64,000 nucleotides of DNA from CAVTHK01 sp964552235 (GCA_964552235.1 CAZKGO010000004.1:35568-99567), one strand, 5' to 3'. Positions 51,010-59,838 are shown, counted from the first letter of the stretch. Made by a program: numbers and translations. The notes: generated by a model not told the origin, from the letters alone.

Positions 51010-51795
51010 TCAGCCGCTGTCTTGCTGCGCGTCCCCGCGCGAGCCCTCGGCGTTCTCCAGCGCGCGGATGCGGTCGCGTATCTGCGCGGCGGTCTCGTAG
51101 TCTTCGTTTTCCACCGCCTGTTCGAGATCGGCCCGCAGCCTGTCGAGGGCGGGCACCTTCTGCTCCTGGATCTGCTTGAGCGTCGCCTTGAGGCTGTTGA
51201 TCGAGCGGATCTTCTCGAACTGGAAGGCCGGCGTGTCGATGCTGGGCATCGTCTTGATCATCTCGATGGCGTTTTCGATGATGTCCACCGCGGCAGCCTT
51301 GAGCTTGCGGTTCAGCGAGATCATCGCCTTGGAGATGGCGTTGATGCGCAGGATGTAGGGCCGGTACTGGAGGACTTCCTTCTTCTCCGAGTCCTTGTCG
51401 GCGTACCTGTCCACGAGGTCGCACATGGCGAGGTTGTGGTCGGTGTCGGAGGCGGTCCGTTCGAAGTCGCCGATCTGGAACAGCACGAGGTAGCGGAAGT
51501 AGTAGATCACGCCTTCGTTCTGGAGCCGGACGACGTCGTCGTGAGAGAGCGAGAAGCCGGCGTCGGAGCCTTGGGCCTCGATGTGCTCCCGAAGCCGTTC
51601 CTGATAGAGCGCCACATAGGATTCCTTGCCCTCGGGCGTCACGCCGTCGGGACGTCCCTGCAGCTCGTACTGTTCAATGCCGAGCGGCTGGCGCACCTGC
51701 AGGACATCGCGGCCGTCGTCGGCCTTGATGATCCGGATGAGGTTTCCCGAATCGTACTCCCACTCCTGCAGAATGCGTGTGATGTCGGCGCTCAC
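51010..51795 (-). CDS. UVR-motif (UvrB/UvrC-type helical motif) protein
   Basis: A 261-residue soluble protein starting at GTG 51795. Residues 1-200 are an uncharacterised domain (ITRILQEWEYDSGNLIRIIK, VRLQNEGVIYYFRYLVLFQI, with many aromatic residues). The last roughly 35 residues form a UVR helix-hairpin (LEQAVENEDYETAAQIRDRI, then RALEN), the motif with which UvrB and UvrC contact each other, also found in stress proteins of the McsA/ClpC type. No nuclease motifs are visible. Such proteins with an N-terminal domain like this occur in spirochaetes (family memory, not proof). Confidence 0.75.
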   Translation of the reverse strand: MSADITRILQEWEYDSGNLIRIIKADDGRDVLQVRQPLGIEQYELQGRPDGVTPEGKESYVALYQERLREHIEAQGSDAGFSLSHDDVVRLQNEGVIYYFRYLVLFQIGDFERTASDTDHNLAMCDLVDRYADKDSEKKEVLQYRPYILRINAISKAMISLNRKLKAAAVDIIENAIEMIKTMPSIDTPAFQFEKIRSINSLKATLKQIQEQKVPALDRLRADLEQAVENEDYETAAQIRDRIRALENAEGSRGDAQQDSG

Positions 51796-51823
51796 GTGAT
51801 TCCGCCCCGGCTCCCCTTGGAAA

Positions 51824-51852
51824 AGTATAACGCTCGCTCTCCGTCGAAGCAA
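51824..51852 (-). promoter_or_regulatory. candidate promoter for the UVR-motif gene
   Basis: On the minus strand TTGCTT (51852-51847), a 17-bp spacer and TATACT (51829-51824, five of six matches to TATAAT) lie about 28 bp before GTG 51795. Confidence 0.5.
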
Positions 51853-51884
51853 AGGCCCCGCGCCCGAACCTCCGGAACGGTTCG

Positions 51885-51913
51885 TTGACAGGCAGGCCGA
51901 CCCCAACTAAGTT
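51885..51913 (+). promoter_or_regulatory. candidate promoter for the sugar ABC transporter operon
   Basis: A perfect TTGACA (51885-51890) is followed after 17 bp by TAAGTT (51908-51913, a weak -10). The region 51796-52059 contains no gene; a leader of about 140 nt separates this promoter from ATG 52060. Confidence 0.45.
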
Positions 51914-51915
51914 GG
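51903..51915. promoter_or_regulatory. 13-bp perfect palindrome, candidate operator
   Basis: CCAACTAAGTTGG (CCAACT-A-AGTTGG) covers the weak -10 hexamer of the transporter promoter. A regulator bound here would block RNA polymerase. LacI- or ROK-type sugar regulators are plausible, but no regulator gene is in the window. Confidence 0.45.
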
Positions 51916-52059
51916 TCTGCGGACCGCCGCTGCCGCGCGCCGGCTGCGGCGGCGCACCGAGAATGCCGGCGGTCCGTGCAAGGCAGGGGCGATGAAGACG
52001 ATACGACCGCCGCCGGCCGCATCGCCGGCAGCCAGATCTTATCGACAAAGGAGCCTGAA

Positions 52060-53316
52060 ATGAAGCGGATGCTTGCGGCATTGATGCTCGTGACTGCGGC
52101 GACTGCAGGTCTTGCCGAAGGAACGTCGGAAGCGCCGGACAAGCCGGTGACGATCACCTTTTACCATTACGCGACGCAGACCCATGTGCTGTACCTGAAT
52201 CCCATGAAAGAGGCCTTCCAGAAGGCTTTCCCGAACATCACGATCAAGTCCGTCGAGGTCACGACGGGAGGCTACGAGGCGCTGAGCCAGAAGATCCTGC
52301 TGGCGCTGGCCGCAGCCGATGCGCCCGATGTCGGACAGATGGGCTACAACCTGCTGGCCACGATGGTGGAGAGCGGAGCTGCGGTTCCTCTCGACAGCTT
52401 CATGGCCTCCGACCCGCAGTTCAAGAAGGACAACCTGTTCCCGGCCATGATGAAGCTCGGCGTCGCCGAAGGCAAGCAGTACCTGCTGCCGATCGGGACC
52501 TCGACGCCGGCCATGCTGAGCAATCTCGACCTCTTTGCCTCGATCGGGTTGGGGCCGAAGACGCTTCCCAAGAGCTGGGAGGACGCCCGGCAGGCGTCGC
52601 TCAAGCTCAAGGCCAACGGCAAGCTCGGAGTGCTCTGGGGCTGGTCCGTCACCGGGAACTGGATCTTCCAGGCGATGCTCGAGAACGCCGGAGGCCGCAT
52701 GGCCAACGAGGCCGGGACAAAGGCCGAGTTCAACGACCAGGCGGGCCTCAAGGTGCTCAACTACTGGGTTGGACTGGTAAAGGAAGGCCTCATGCCCGTC
52801 ACCGACCAGACGATCGCCACGTTCATCGCCGGCAACCTGGGCATGCTGGTCGATTCCAGCTTCCAGCGGGTGAACACTCCCAAGCAGGCCAAGTTCCCCG
52901 TGCGCCTGTCCGGGATGCCGACGCCCGACGGCAGACCGCCGCTGGTCCCGGCCGGAGGCGGAGGCGCCATGATGTTCTCCACGGACAAGGCCAGGCAGGC
53001 AGCGGCGTGGAAGTTCATGCGCTGGATCACCGAGCCGGATGCCAGCCGGATCGTGGCCCAGTACAGCGGCTACACCCCGGCCAACCAGGCGGTGGTCAAG
53101 GCCCTGCAGACGGAGTTCGCCTCGGACGCCAACTTCATCGACATGCTCGACCAGGCCGCGCGAGTTACTCCCTGGTACTCATGGAAGGGGCCGAACGGCA
53201 ACGAGATCTCCAAGGTCCTCAGGGACATGCAGGAGTCCGTCCTGCTGGGCAAGCAGGCTCCCAAGGAGGCGCTCGACGCAGCGGCCGCCAAGGTAAATGC
53301 GCTCCTCGTCAGGTAA
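52060..53316 (+). CDS. sugar ABC transporter substrate-binding protein (UgpB-like, family 1)
   Basis: A 418-residue exported protein. Residues 1-19 are a signal peptide with no lipobox Cys (LVTAATAGLAEG). VTITFYHYATQTHVLYLNPM, ILLALAAADAPDVGQMGYNL and PAGGGGAMMFSTDKARQAAA, then WKFMRWITEPDASRIVAQYS, define the family 1 solute-binding fold. SD AAAGGAG precedes ATG 52060. Together with the two permeases it forms a sugar or glycerophosphodiester importer; the ATPase gene is missing here, so a shared MsmX/UgpC-type ATPase is probably encoded elsewhere. Confidence 0.9.
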   Translation: MKRMLAALMLVTAATAGLAEGTSEAPDKPVTITFYHYATQTHVLYLNPMKEAFQKAFPNITIKSVEVTTGGYEALSQKILLALAAADAPDVGQMGYNLLATMVESGAAVPLDSFMASDPQFKKDNLFPAMMKLGVAEGKQYLLPIGTSTPAMLSNLDLFASIGLGPKTLPKSWEDARQASLKLKANGKLGVLWGWSVTGNWIFQAMLENAGGRMANEAGTKAEFNDQAGLKVLNYWVGLVKEGLMPVTDQTIATFIAGNLGMLVDSSFQRVNTPKQAKFPVRLSGMPTPDGRPPLVPAGGGGAMMFSTDKARQAAAWKFMRWITEPDASRIVAQYSGYTPANQAVVKALQTEFASDANFIDMLDQAARVTPWYSWKGPNGNEISKVLRDMQESVLLGKQAPKEALDAAAAKVNALLVR

Positions 53317-54223
53317 ACCGGACCGTCGATCGTCGGCTGCCCGCGCTCCGGCGCGGGCAGCGCGGCGATACCTGCAGGCCTACCTTCTCGTTGCGCCGGC
53401 CCTGGCGTTTCTCGGCGTCTTTGTCTTCTGGCCCGTCGTGTATTCGCTGTACCTGAGCACGCTCAAGTGGAAGCTGGGCCACGTGCGGCGCGACTTCGTC
53501 TTCCTCGACAACTACGCCAGGCTGTTCGCCTCGCCCGAATTCTGGAACTCGATGAGCCGCACGGTGATCTACACCGGCGTGATGACCGGCGCGAGCATTC
53601 TCATCGGCCTCGTGCTGGGCCTGGCCCTCGTCGATGCCGGCAGGCTGCGCTCGTTCTGGCAGACCGTGTTCTTCCTGCCCGTGGCCGCCACCATGGCGGC
53701 CATGGCCGTGGTCTGGCGCTTCATCTTCGACATGCACTTCGGCGTCCTGAACGCCTTTCTCGTGCGCCTGGGCGCGGCTCCGGTCGACTGGCTCAAAAGG
53801 GACGCGACCGCCATGGGCGCCGTCATCCTCGTGGGAGTCTGGAGCAACGCAGGCTACGCGATGGTGTTCTTTGTCGCGGGCCTCGCCAACATCCCACAGA
53901 CGCTCTACGAGGCGGCGGCCATCGACGGCGCGGGCGGCGGCCGGCGGTTCGCCAGCATCACCTGGCCCCTGCTGTCCCCGACGACGCTGTTCGTGCTGAT
54001 CATCATGACCGTGCGCGCCCTCGCGTCGTTCGACATCGTCAAGGTGCTCACAGACGGCGGCCCCCTCGGGGCCACGCAGGTGCTGTCGCACCTGCTCTAC
54101 CAGCAGGCGTTCCAGTTCTTCAACACCGGCTACGCCTCGGGCATCGCCGTGGTCTTTTTCGTGCTGGTGCTCGCCCTGGCCCTCCTGCAGATGGGCGTCG
54201 AGAGATGGGTGCACTACCAGTGA
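53297..54223 (+). CDS. sugar ABC transporter permease (UgpA/MalF-like)
   Basis: A 308-residue inner-membrane protein with six helices. The first is YLLVAPALAFLGVFVFWPVV, and the cytoplasmic EAA loop YEAAAIDGAGGGRRFASITW docks the ATPase. It starts at ATG 53297, overlapping the binding-protein gene by 20 nt, so translation is coupled. Confidence 0.9.
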   Translation: MRSSSGKPDRRSSAARAPARAARRYLQAYLLVAPALAFLGVFVFWPVVYSLYLSTLKWKLGHVRRDFVFLDNYARLFASPEFWNSMSRTVIYTGVMTGASILIGLVLGLALVDAGRLRSFWQTVFFLPVAATMAAMAVVWRFIFDMHFGVLNAFLVRLGAAPVDWLKRDATAMGAVILVGVWSNAGYAMVFFVAGLANIPQTLYEAAAIDGAGGGRRFASITWPLLSPTTLFVLIIMTVRALASFDIVKVLTDGGPLGATQVLSHLLYQQAFQFFNTGYASGIAVVFFVLVLALALLQMGVERWVHYQ

Positions 54224-55056
54224 GACTGCCGGTCCGCCTGCGTCCCGCGCGCGTCCTGGTCACGGCGTTCATGGCCGTCTGCGGCGCGTTGTCCTTTTTC
54301 CCCTTCCTCCTCATGATCACGACGTCGCTGAAACCCATCAGCGAGATCTTCGAAGCGGCGCTCCGCCTTCTGCCCCGCAAGCCGATCATCGACAACTACC
54401 TCGAGGTGTTCCGCCACACGCAGATGCCGCGCTTTCTGCTGAACGGCGTCATCGTGACGAGCCTCACTCTCCTCGGGCAGCTGCTGGCAAGCATTCCGGC
54501 GGCCTACGCCCTGGCGCGGATGGAGTTCCCGGGCAAGCGGCTGCTGTTCTCGCTGGTGCTCGCAGCCCTGGTCTTCCCGAGGTACATCGCGGCGGTGCCT
54601 TCGTACCTGATCATCTCGCGTCTGCGGCTCATCGACACCTACGCCGGCCTCGTCCTTCCCTTTGTCGGCACCGCCTTTGCGATCTTCCTGCTCAGGCAGT
54701 ACTTTCTCCAGATTCCGGGCGAGTTCTTCGACGCGGCGAGCATCGACGGGTGCACGCTCCTGCAGATGCTGGTGCGGGTGCTGATCCCGCTCATCCGACC
54801 GGCCCTCGGCGCGTTTTCCATATTCAGCATCGTGGCCCACTGGAACGATTTCTTCTGGCCGCTGGTGGTGACGCGCAGCTCGCGCATGTTCACTCCGCCT
54901 GCGGGAATCGTGTATTTTGCCGACGCCGAGGCGGGCACCAAGTGGAGCGTGATCATGGCCGCCGCCATCGTGATCATCGCGCCGCTCATCGTGGCCTTTC
55001 TGCTGGGGCGCCGGCAGTTCATAGCGAGCATGACGCACACCGCAGTCAAGGGATAG
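54220..55056 (+). CDS. sugar ABC transporter permease (UgpE/MalG-like)
   Basis: A protein of about 278 residues with six membrane segments. ALSFFPFLLMITTSLKPISE is typical for the MalG group, and FFDAASIDGCTLLQMLVRVL is its EAA loop. GTG 54220 gives a GTGA overlap with the previous stop and is preferred over ATG 54205. It pairs with the preceding permease to form the channel. Confidence 0.9.
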   Translation: MRLPVRLRPARVLVTAFMAVCGALSFFPFLLMITTSLKPISEIFEAALRLLPRKPIIDNYLEVFRHTQMPRFLLNGVIVTSLTLLGQLLASIPAAYALARMEFPGKRLLFSLVLAALVFPRYIAAVPSYLIISRLRLIDTYAGLVLPFVGTAFAIFLLRQYFLQIPGEFFDAASIDGCTLLQMLVRVLIPLIRPALGAFSIFSIVAHWNDFFWPLVVTRSSRMFTPPAGIVYFADAEAGTKWSVIMAAAIVIIAPLIVAFLLGRRQFIASMTHTAVKG

Positions 55057-55062
55057 GGCAGA

Positions 55063-55866
55063 ATGAAGTACGCCATCAGCACGTGGAACCACCTCAAGCC
55101 TTTCGGGGACCGCGCGCGGCTGGAGGCCGCAGTCCGATCGGCCTTCGAAGCGGGGGCCGGCGTGGAGCTGTGGCTCGACTGGACGAGCGAGCCCGGCGTG
55201 TTCGCGCGCGACAGTTGGCCGGCCGTGCAGCGGATGCTGGAAGGGGCGAAATCGGTGAGCGCCCACTCGAGCCTCATCCATCGCTTCGACATGGCGACGC
55301 TCGAGCGGGAGATCGACCTCTGCGCCTTTGTGGGGGCGGAGGTTCTTGTCCTGCACCCCCACTCTCTCGGCTTCGACGCGGGCACGTGGGACGCGTCGTG
55401 GGGCCGGACGGTGGACGCCGAAGCCGAGGCTCGGGTGGCAGCGGTCGTGAAGCACGCCAGGAGCCGCTCGGTACGCCTGGCGTTCGAGAACGGCCCCATG
55501 GACCTGCTGCAGCAGGTGAGGGATCTCGCGCGCCGCATCTCGGCTACGGACGTCCTCGGCATCTGCGTCGACACCGGCCATGCGAACATGCACAGAGACC
55601 TCTATGCCGAGCCGGCTGCGGCCTTTCTCGATGAGTTCGGCTCCTCGCTGTTCCAGTTCCACGTGTCCGACAATCACGGCACGGCCGACGACCACATAGT
55701 GCCGGGCGCCGGCACCGTGGGCTGGGAGGCGGTGATGGCGGCGCTCGCGCGGACCGGCTACCGGGGCCCCGCGGTTCTCGAGCTCAATTCGCCCGACCCC
55801 GAGGCTGCGGCCAGAGCCTCGATGGAGTTCCTCGAGCGGATCGAATCGCCCGGGCCCGCCCGCTAG
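55063..55866 (+). CDS. sugar phosphate isomerase/epimerase (AP endonuclease 2-like TIM barrel)
   Basis: A 267-residue TIM-barrel protein. MKYAISTWNHLKPFGD, SAHSSLIHRFD, VLVLHPHSLGFD, RLAFENGPMDLLQQ (metal-binding Glu), GICVDTGHANMHRD (Asp/His ligands) and FQFHVSDNHGTADDHIVPGA match the xylose-isomerase-like superfamily. It probably isomerises or epimerises the imported sugar or a derivative. It sits 6 bp after the permease gene and ends convergently on the UroD-like gene with a shared CTAG. Confidence 0.85.
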   Translation: MKYAISTWNHLKPFGDRARLEAAVRSAFEAGAGVELWLDWTSEPGVFARDSWPAVQRMLEGAKSVSAHSSLIHRFDMATLEREIDLCAFVGAEVLVLHPHSLGFDAGTWDASWGRTVDAEAEARVAAVVKHARSRSVRLAFENGPMDLLQQVRDLARRISATDVLGICVDTGHANMHRDLYAEPAAAFLDEFGSSLFQFHVSDNHGTADDHIVPGAGTVGWEAVMAALARTGYRGPAVLELNSPDPEAAARASMEFLERIESPGPAR

Positions 55867-56930
55867 CGGTAGCGGCCGAGCTCTCTCGCAGTGCGCAGCG
55901 CCAGGCGCACGTGCTCCGGGGGGGTCTCGGCGTTGAGGCTCGACAGGTAGAGAATGAGGCGGCCGCCGGCTGCGGCGCCGTCTATGTAGCGGCGGATGCG
56001 TTCGCGGATCGCCTCCGGCGGGCCCTGGTTCAGAAGGACGTCGCCCACGCCGAGCTCCAGCGGCAGCCCGTGCGCGTCGGCGTAGCGCTTGAAGGGCTCG
56101 GGTCCGACGCGGGCGAGGTCCGGGTCCTGCGCGCGCATCACCCCGAGACAGACGCGGCGCTTGAGATCGAGGAACCGCTCCAGCGGCTGAATCAGGCTGT
56201 CGCCCCACCAGTTGACCACGGCGACCGGCAGCGGGCAGATCTCGCGCAGGCGCAGGATCCAGGGAATCGAGAACTCCTCGATGATCTGCGGATCGGTCAT
56301 CGGCGGCGAGCACAGCGCGTCGGCGCCCGTGGCCACCGGGGCTTCCGGAAAGGCCTCGTGCTGGACGCGGATCCACGGAGCGATCACCTCTTCGGTGAGC
56401 AGTGCGAGCAGATCGCGGGCAAAGCCGGGGTCGAGGCAGATGTCCTCGATGAACTGCTCGTAGCCTCTGACCTGGACCGCCATGGTGAAGGGCGCGCAGA
56501 ACTGCAGGCCGGCTGTGACGCCGCAGCGTTCGCGGTAGAGGCGCAGCACCTCGAGCACGAACGGCATGCGGCCGTCGCGTCCCGCTTCCGGCCGCCGGAG
56601 GCGATCCAGGCGCTTTTCCGGCAGCAGCACGACGCGCGGGTCGAGCACGGGCGTCGATCGCGGCAGGTGCTCCAGGGGATGGCCCATCGCCTCCATCTCG
56701 GTGTTGTAGACGTCGTAGGACAGGTTGGGTACGTCGAACCCGAAGTCCTCGGCGGTCCGGAAGATCGCGTCGACGAGCGCGCTGGCGTCGCTGAAAAAGC
56801 GCGTCGACGGCACGCCCGTCCAGCCCATGGCGAGCTCGTGCAGCTGCGCCGTCACCGGCACGCGATCCGGCACCCCGGAGACGGCTTGGCGCAGCCGCGC
56901 GAAGCCTTCGTCAAAATTCCCTGCGCCCAT
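55863..56930 (-). CDS. uroporphyrinogen decarboxylase family protein (methyltransferase-like)
   Basis: A 355-residue protein of the UroD/MtaA/CmuA fold. FGFDVPNLSYDVYNTEMEAM, GLQFCAPFTMAVQVRGYEQF, ATGADALCSPPMTDPQIIEE and VNWWGDSLIQPL are family-like. It lacks the heme-type N-terminal RxPxWxMRQAG motif of true HemE, so a corrinoid- or other methyl-transfer role is more likely than heme synthesis. Members of this subfamily are frequent next to sugar ABC operons. The substrate is unknown. Confidence 0.75.
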   Translation of the reverse strand: MGAGNFDEGFARLRQAVSGVPDRVPVTAQLHELAMGWTGVPSTRFFSDASALVDAIFRTAEDFGFDVPNLSYDVYNTEMEAMGHPLEHLPRSTPVLDPRVVLLPEKRLDRLRRPEAGRDGRMPFVLEVLRLYRERCGVTAGLQFCAPFTMAVQVRGYEQFIEDICLDPGFARDLLALLTEEVIAPWIRVQHEAFPEAPVATGADALCSPPMTDPQIIEEFSIPWILRLREICPLPVAVVNWWGDSLIQPLERFLDLKRRVCLGVMRAQDPDLARVGPEPFKRYADAHGLPLELGVGDVLLNQGPPEAIRERIRRYIDGAAAGGRLILYLSSLNAETPPEHVRLALRTARELGRYR

Positions 56931-56989
56931 CGTTGAGTGGGGCGCAGTCTACCACCGACCGGCTCCGGAAGTCAGCCGCGGGCCGCTGC

Positions 56990-57019
56990 TTGTGCTGTCC
57001 GCGAGCGGTCGGCTATCAT
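56990..57019 (+). promoter_or_regulatory. candidate promoter for the UMP kinase gene
   Basis: TTGTGC (56990-56995), an 18-bp spacer and TATCAT (57014-57019, five of six matches) lie in the 110-bp divergent gap, with GAGAGG then GTG 57041 downstream. Confidence 0.45.
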
Positions 57020-57040
57020 GCGGCCCCGAGAGGCAACGGC

Positions 57041-57730
57041 GTGACCACAGTCATCTCGGTGGGCGGCTCGCTCCTGGCCCCGGACGGGGTGGACGCTGCT
57101 TTTGTGCGCGGCTTCGTGCAGGCGGTCGAGCGATACGTCCGGTCCGATGAGTCGGCGCGCGCGATCGTCGTCTGCGGGGGCGGCATGCTCGCCCGCCGCT
57201 ACCAGCAGGTCTACCGCGAGATCGCCGGCGAGCCGTCGGCCGACGCGCAGGACTGGGTCGGCATCGCCGCCACCCGCCTGAACGCCGAGCTGGTGCGCCA
57301 GCTGCTCGCGAGGTGGTGCGAGGACCCCGTGGTCAGCGACCCGACGGCGCACATCGGCTTTGGAGGCCGCGTGCTCGTCGCCGCCGGCTGGAAGCCCGGG
57401 TTCTCCACTGACAACGACGCCGTCCTTCTGGCTGAGCGGTTCGGCGCCGCCGAGCTGATCAACCTCTCGAACATCAGGCAGGTGTACACCGCCGATCCGA
57501 AAAAGGATCCGGCGGCGCGGCCGCTGGACTGCGTCACCTGGAAGCAGCTGCAGGCGATCGTGGGCGACGAGTGGACGCCAGGCAAGAACAGCCCCTTTGA
57601 CCCGGTCGCCACCAGGCGGGCGGCTGCGGCGCACCTCAAGGTGGTGTTCGCCGAGGGCGCCGATCTCGAGAACTTCGACAACATCCTGCGGGGCCGACCG
57701 TTCGTCGGAACGGTGATCGGCCCCGAGTAG
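57041..57730 (+). CDS. pyrH: archaeal-type UMP kinase (amino acid kinase fold)
   Basis: A 229-residue protein. VTTVISVGGSLLAPDGVDAA opens the amino acid kinase fold. IVVCGGGMLARRYQQVYREI, IAATRLNAELVRQLLARWC and GFSTDNDAVLLAERFGAAEL, then YTADPKKDPAARPLD, match the archaeal-type UMP kinases (TIGR02076-like) rather than the longer bacterial PyrH. It phosphorylates UMP to UDP. Start GTG 57041. A pyrF-pyrE fusion lies 3.5 kb away, consistent with a pyrimidine role, although the intervening genes are catabolic. Confidence 0.82.
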   Translation: MTTVISVGGSLLAPDGVDAAFVRGFVQAVERYVRSDESARAIVVCGGGMLARRYQQVYREIAGEPSADAQDWVGIAATRLNAELVRQLLARWCEDPVVSDPTAHIGFGGRVLVAAGWKPGFSTDNDAVLLAERFGAAELINLSNIRQVYTADPKKDPAARPLDCVTWKQLQAIVGDEWTPGKNSPFDPVATRRAAAAHLKVVFAEGADLENFDNILRGRPFVGTVIGPE

Positions 57731-57776
57731 CGGCGCTGCGCGTCGCCGCAAGCGGGCGCCAGAAGGGAGACGACGC

Positions 57777-58751
57777 TTGAAGCACATCCGCGGGTTCAGG
57801 GTGATCGAGGGTTGGGAGCGCCTGCCTGCCGGCTGGTCGCACAAGGACGTGGACGGAGTCGCCGTGGATTCGCGGGACAACGTCTACCTGATGACGCGTC
57901 AGGATTCGCGCGTGATCGTCTACGACCGCGAGGGCAACTTCGTCCGCTCCTGGGGCGAAGAGGTGTTCACCCCGAGGACGCACGGCATCGCGGTCGGACC
58001 CGACGACATGGTCTACACGGTCGACGACGGCGACCACACGGTGCGCAGGTTCACCCCCGAGGGCAGGCAGCTCATGGTGATCGGCACCCCGGGCAGAGCC
58101 GCCGACACAGGGTATGACGGCAAGAGCCTGACCAGCATCGTGCGCGGCGGTCCTCCCTTTAACCGTCCCACCGACGTGGCGGTCGCCTCCGACGGCCAGC
58201 TCTACGTTTCGGACGGCTACGGCAACGCGCGGGTGCACCGCTTCGCCGCCGATGGAAAGCTGCTGCACTCCTGGGGAGGACCGGGGACCGGCCCCGGTCA
58301 GTTCATGCTTCCGCACGCGCTCGGCATCTCGCCCGACAAGCGGCTGTTCGTCGCCGACCGGGAGAACGACAGGATCCAGATCTTCAGTCTCGACGGCGAG
58401 CCGCTCGACATCTGGACCCACGTGCAGCGTCCGACCGACATCGCCTTCGACGACCAGGGCAGGGTCTACGTCTCGGAGCTCTGGTGGAGGGTGGGGCAGG
58501 AGTCGTTTACCCGGGGCCCGATTCGCCACGACCTGCCTGGAGGAGTGCGCGTGCTGGACCTTTCCGGCAACGTGCTCCTGCACTGGTGCAGCGCCGACCG
58601 GGAAGCTCCCGGCAATTTCGTGGCGCCCCATACGATATGCGTGGATTCGAGAGGAGACCTCTACGTCGGCGAGGTGACCTGGACCTTTGGCGTGAGCAAG
58701 GGAGGGGTGAGCGAGAGCGCCCACACCTTCCAGAAGTTCACGCCGGCGTGA
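57777..58751 (+). CDS. NHL-repeat (six-bladed beta-propeller) protein
   Basis: A 324-residue protein beginning at TTG 57777 with AGAAGGGAGA upstream. It has at least five repeats of the NHL type: VDGVAVDSRDNVYLMTRQDS, THGIAVGPDDMVYTVDDGDH, PTDVAVASDGQLYVSDGYGN, PHALGISPDKRLFVADREND and PTDIAFDDQGRVYVSELWW. It resembles peptidylglycine alpha-amidating-lyase-type propellers (the DGYGNARVHRF motif). No signal peptide is visible, so it acts in the cytoplasm. It may be a lyase or lactonase for sugar-derived compounds. Confidence 0.82.
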   Translation: MKHIRGFRVIEGWERLPAGWSHKDVDGVAVDSRDNVYLMTRQDSRVIVYDREGNFVRSWGEEVFTPRTHGIAVGPDDMVYTVDDGDHTVRRFTPEGRQLMVIGTPGRAADTGYDGKSLTSIVRGGPPFNRPTDVAVASDGQLYVSDGYGNARVHRFAADGKLLHSWGGPGTGPGQFMLPHALGISPDKRLFVADRENDRIQIFSLDGEPLDIWTHVQRPTDIAFDDQGRVYVSELWWRVGQESFTRGPIRHDLPGGVRVLDLSGNVLLHWCSADREAPGNFVAPHTICVDSRGDLYVGEVTWTFGVSKGGVSESAHTFQKFTPA

Positions 58752-58761
58752 GGCGGAGGAG

Positions 58762-58789
58762 GCGGGGCTGCCCAGCCGCGCAGCCCCGC
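58762..58789. other. GC-rich hairpin between NHL and aldo/keto reductase genes
   Basis: GCGGGGCTG (58762-58770) pairs perfectly with CAGCCCCGC (58781-58789) around a 10-nt loop. There is no T-run, so it is not a classical terminator. It may stabilise mRNA ends or mark a processing site. Confidence 0.4.
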
Positions 58790-58806
58790 AGCGGAGGCGA
58801 TCAGGC

Positions 58807-59787
58807 ATGCGCACGATACCCTTGGGGCGCACGGACCAGGAGGTGAGCGTCTTCGCTCTCGGCACGATGACGTTCGGCACGTCCTCGAGCCGCGAGACCT
58901 GCTTTCAGCTCCTGGACGCGTACGTCGAGCGAGGCGGCAATCTCATCGACACGGCCAACATGTACGCCTACTGGCTCTCGCCGGACCCGGCCGCGCGCGG
59001 TGGACAGAGCGAGCGGGTGATCGGCGAGTGGCTCAAGGAGCGCGGCGCGCGCAGGCGGGTCCTCATCACGAGCAAGGTCGGCAACCACACGAGCCTGGCC
59101 GAGCGCGAGCGAGGCGCGTGTCTGCGCGCCTCGTACATCGTCGAGGAGTGCGAGGGCAGCCTGCGGCGCCTGGGCACCGACACGATCGACCTGTACTACG
59201 CCCACGTGGAGGACCGCAGCGTTGCCCTCGAGGAGACCATGGAGGCCTTCGAGCGGCTGAGGAGACAGGGCAAGGTCAGGTTCGTCGGAGCCAGCAGCTG
59301 GCGGGTGTGGCGGATCGAGCGGGCGCGCGCCCTCTGCGAGGCGGCCGGGTGGGCGAGCTTCTGCTGCATCCAGAACCAGTTCTCCTACATTCAGCCCTAT
59401 TTCCCCCAGGCGGGTCTGCGCAAGTTCCCTCGGGCCGACGACGAGGTGCGCGATTTCTGCAAAGCCAACGGCCTGACGATCTTCGGCTGGGAGCCGCTCT
59501 GCAGGGGTTCCTACTTCGACCGCACCAGGCTCGATGCCGGCAAGTTCGACCATCGCTGCGTGGACAACCTCAAGCGGCTGGACGTGCTCGAGCGCGTCGC
59601 CTCCGACATTGGAGCGAGGCCTGCTCAGGTGGTTCTGGCGTGGATGCTTCACGGGGACCCGCCGGTCCACCCGGTGGTGGCGGCCGACACGGTCGAGCAG
59701 CTGCGAGAGGACCTGGACGCGGCGGACCTGTCGCTCACGGCCGACGTGATGAGCCGCCTGGACAGCGCCCCGAGAATCGCGAACTGA
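58807..59787 (+). CDS. aldo/keto reductase
   Basis: A 326-residue NADPH-dependent oxidoreductase with the complete tetrad: Asp48 and Tyr53 in GGNLIDTANMYAY, Lys in RRVLITSKVG and His in LYYAHVEDRSVALEETMEAF. FCCIQNQFSYIQPYF and GWEPLCRGSYFDRTR are family features of the AKR11/YdhF-like group. It probably reduces or oxidises a sugar carbonyl. The 53 bp upstream hold the GC hairpin at 58762 and a short SD (GGAGGCG). Confidence 0.9.
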   Translation: MRTIPLGRTDQEVSVFALGTMTFGTSSSRETCFQLLDAYVERGGNLIDTANMYAYWLSPDPAARGGQSERVIGEWLKERGARRRVLITSKVGNHTSLAERERGACLRASYIVEECEGSLRRLGTDTIDLYYAHVEDRSVALEETMEAFERLRRQGKVRFVGASSWRVWRIERARALCEAAGWASFCCIQNQFSYIQPYFPQAGLRKFPRADDEVRDFCKANGLTIFGWEPLCRGSYFDRTRLDAGKFDHRCVDNLKRLDVLERVASDIGARPAQVVLAWMLHGDPPVHPVVAADTVEQLREDLDAADLSLTADVMSRLDSAPRIAN

Positions 59788-59838
59788 TCGCGGTCGCCGC
59801 GCTTTCGCCCGCCGCGCCGCCGTGACAGTCTCACCCCG

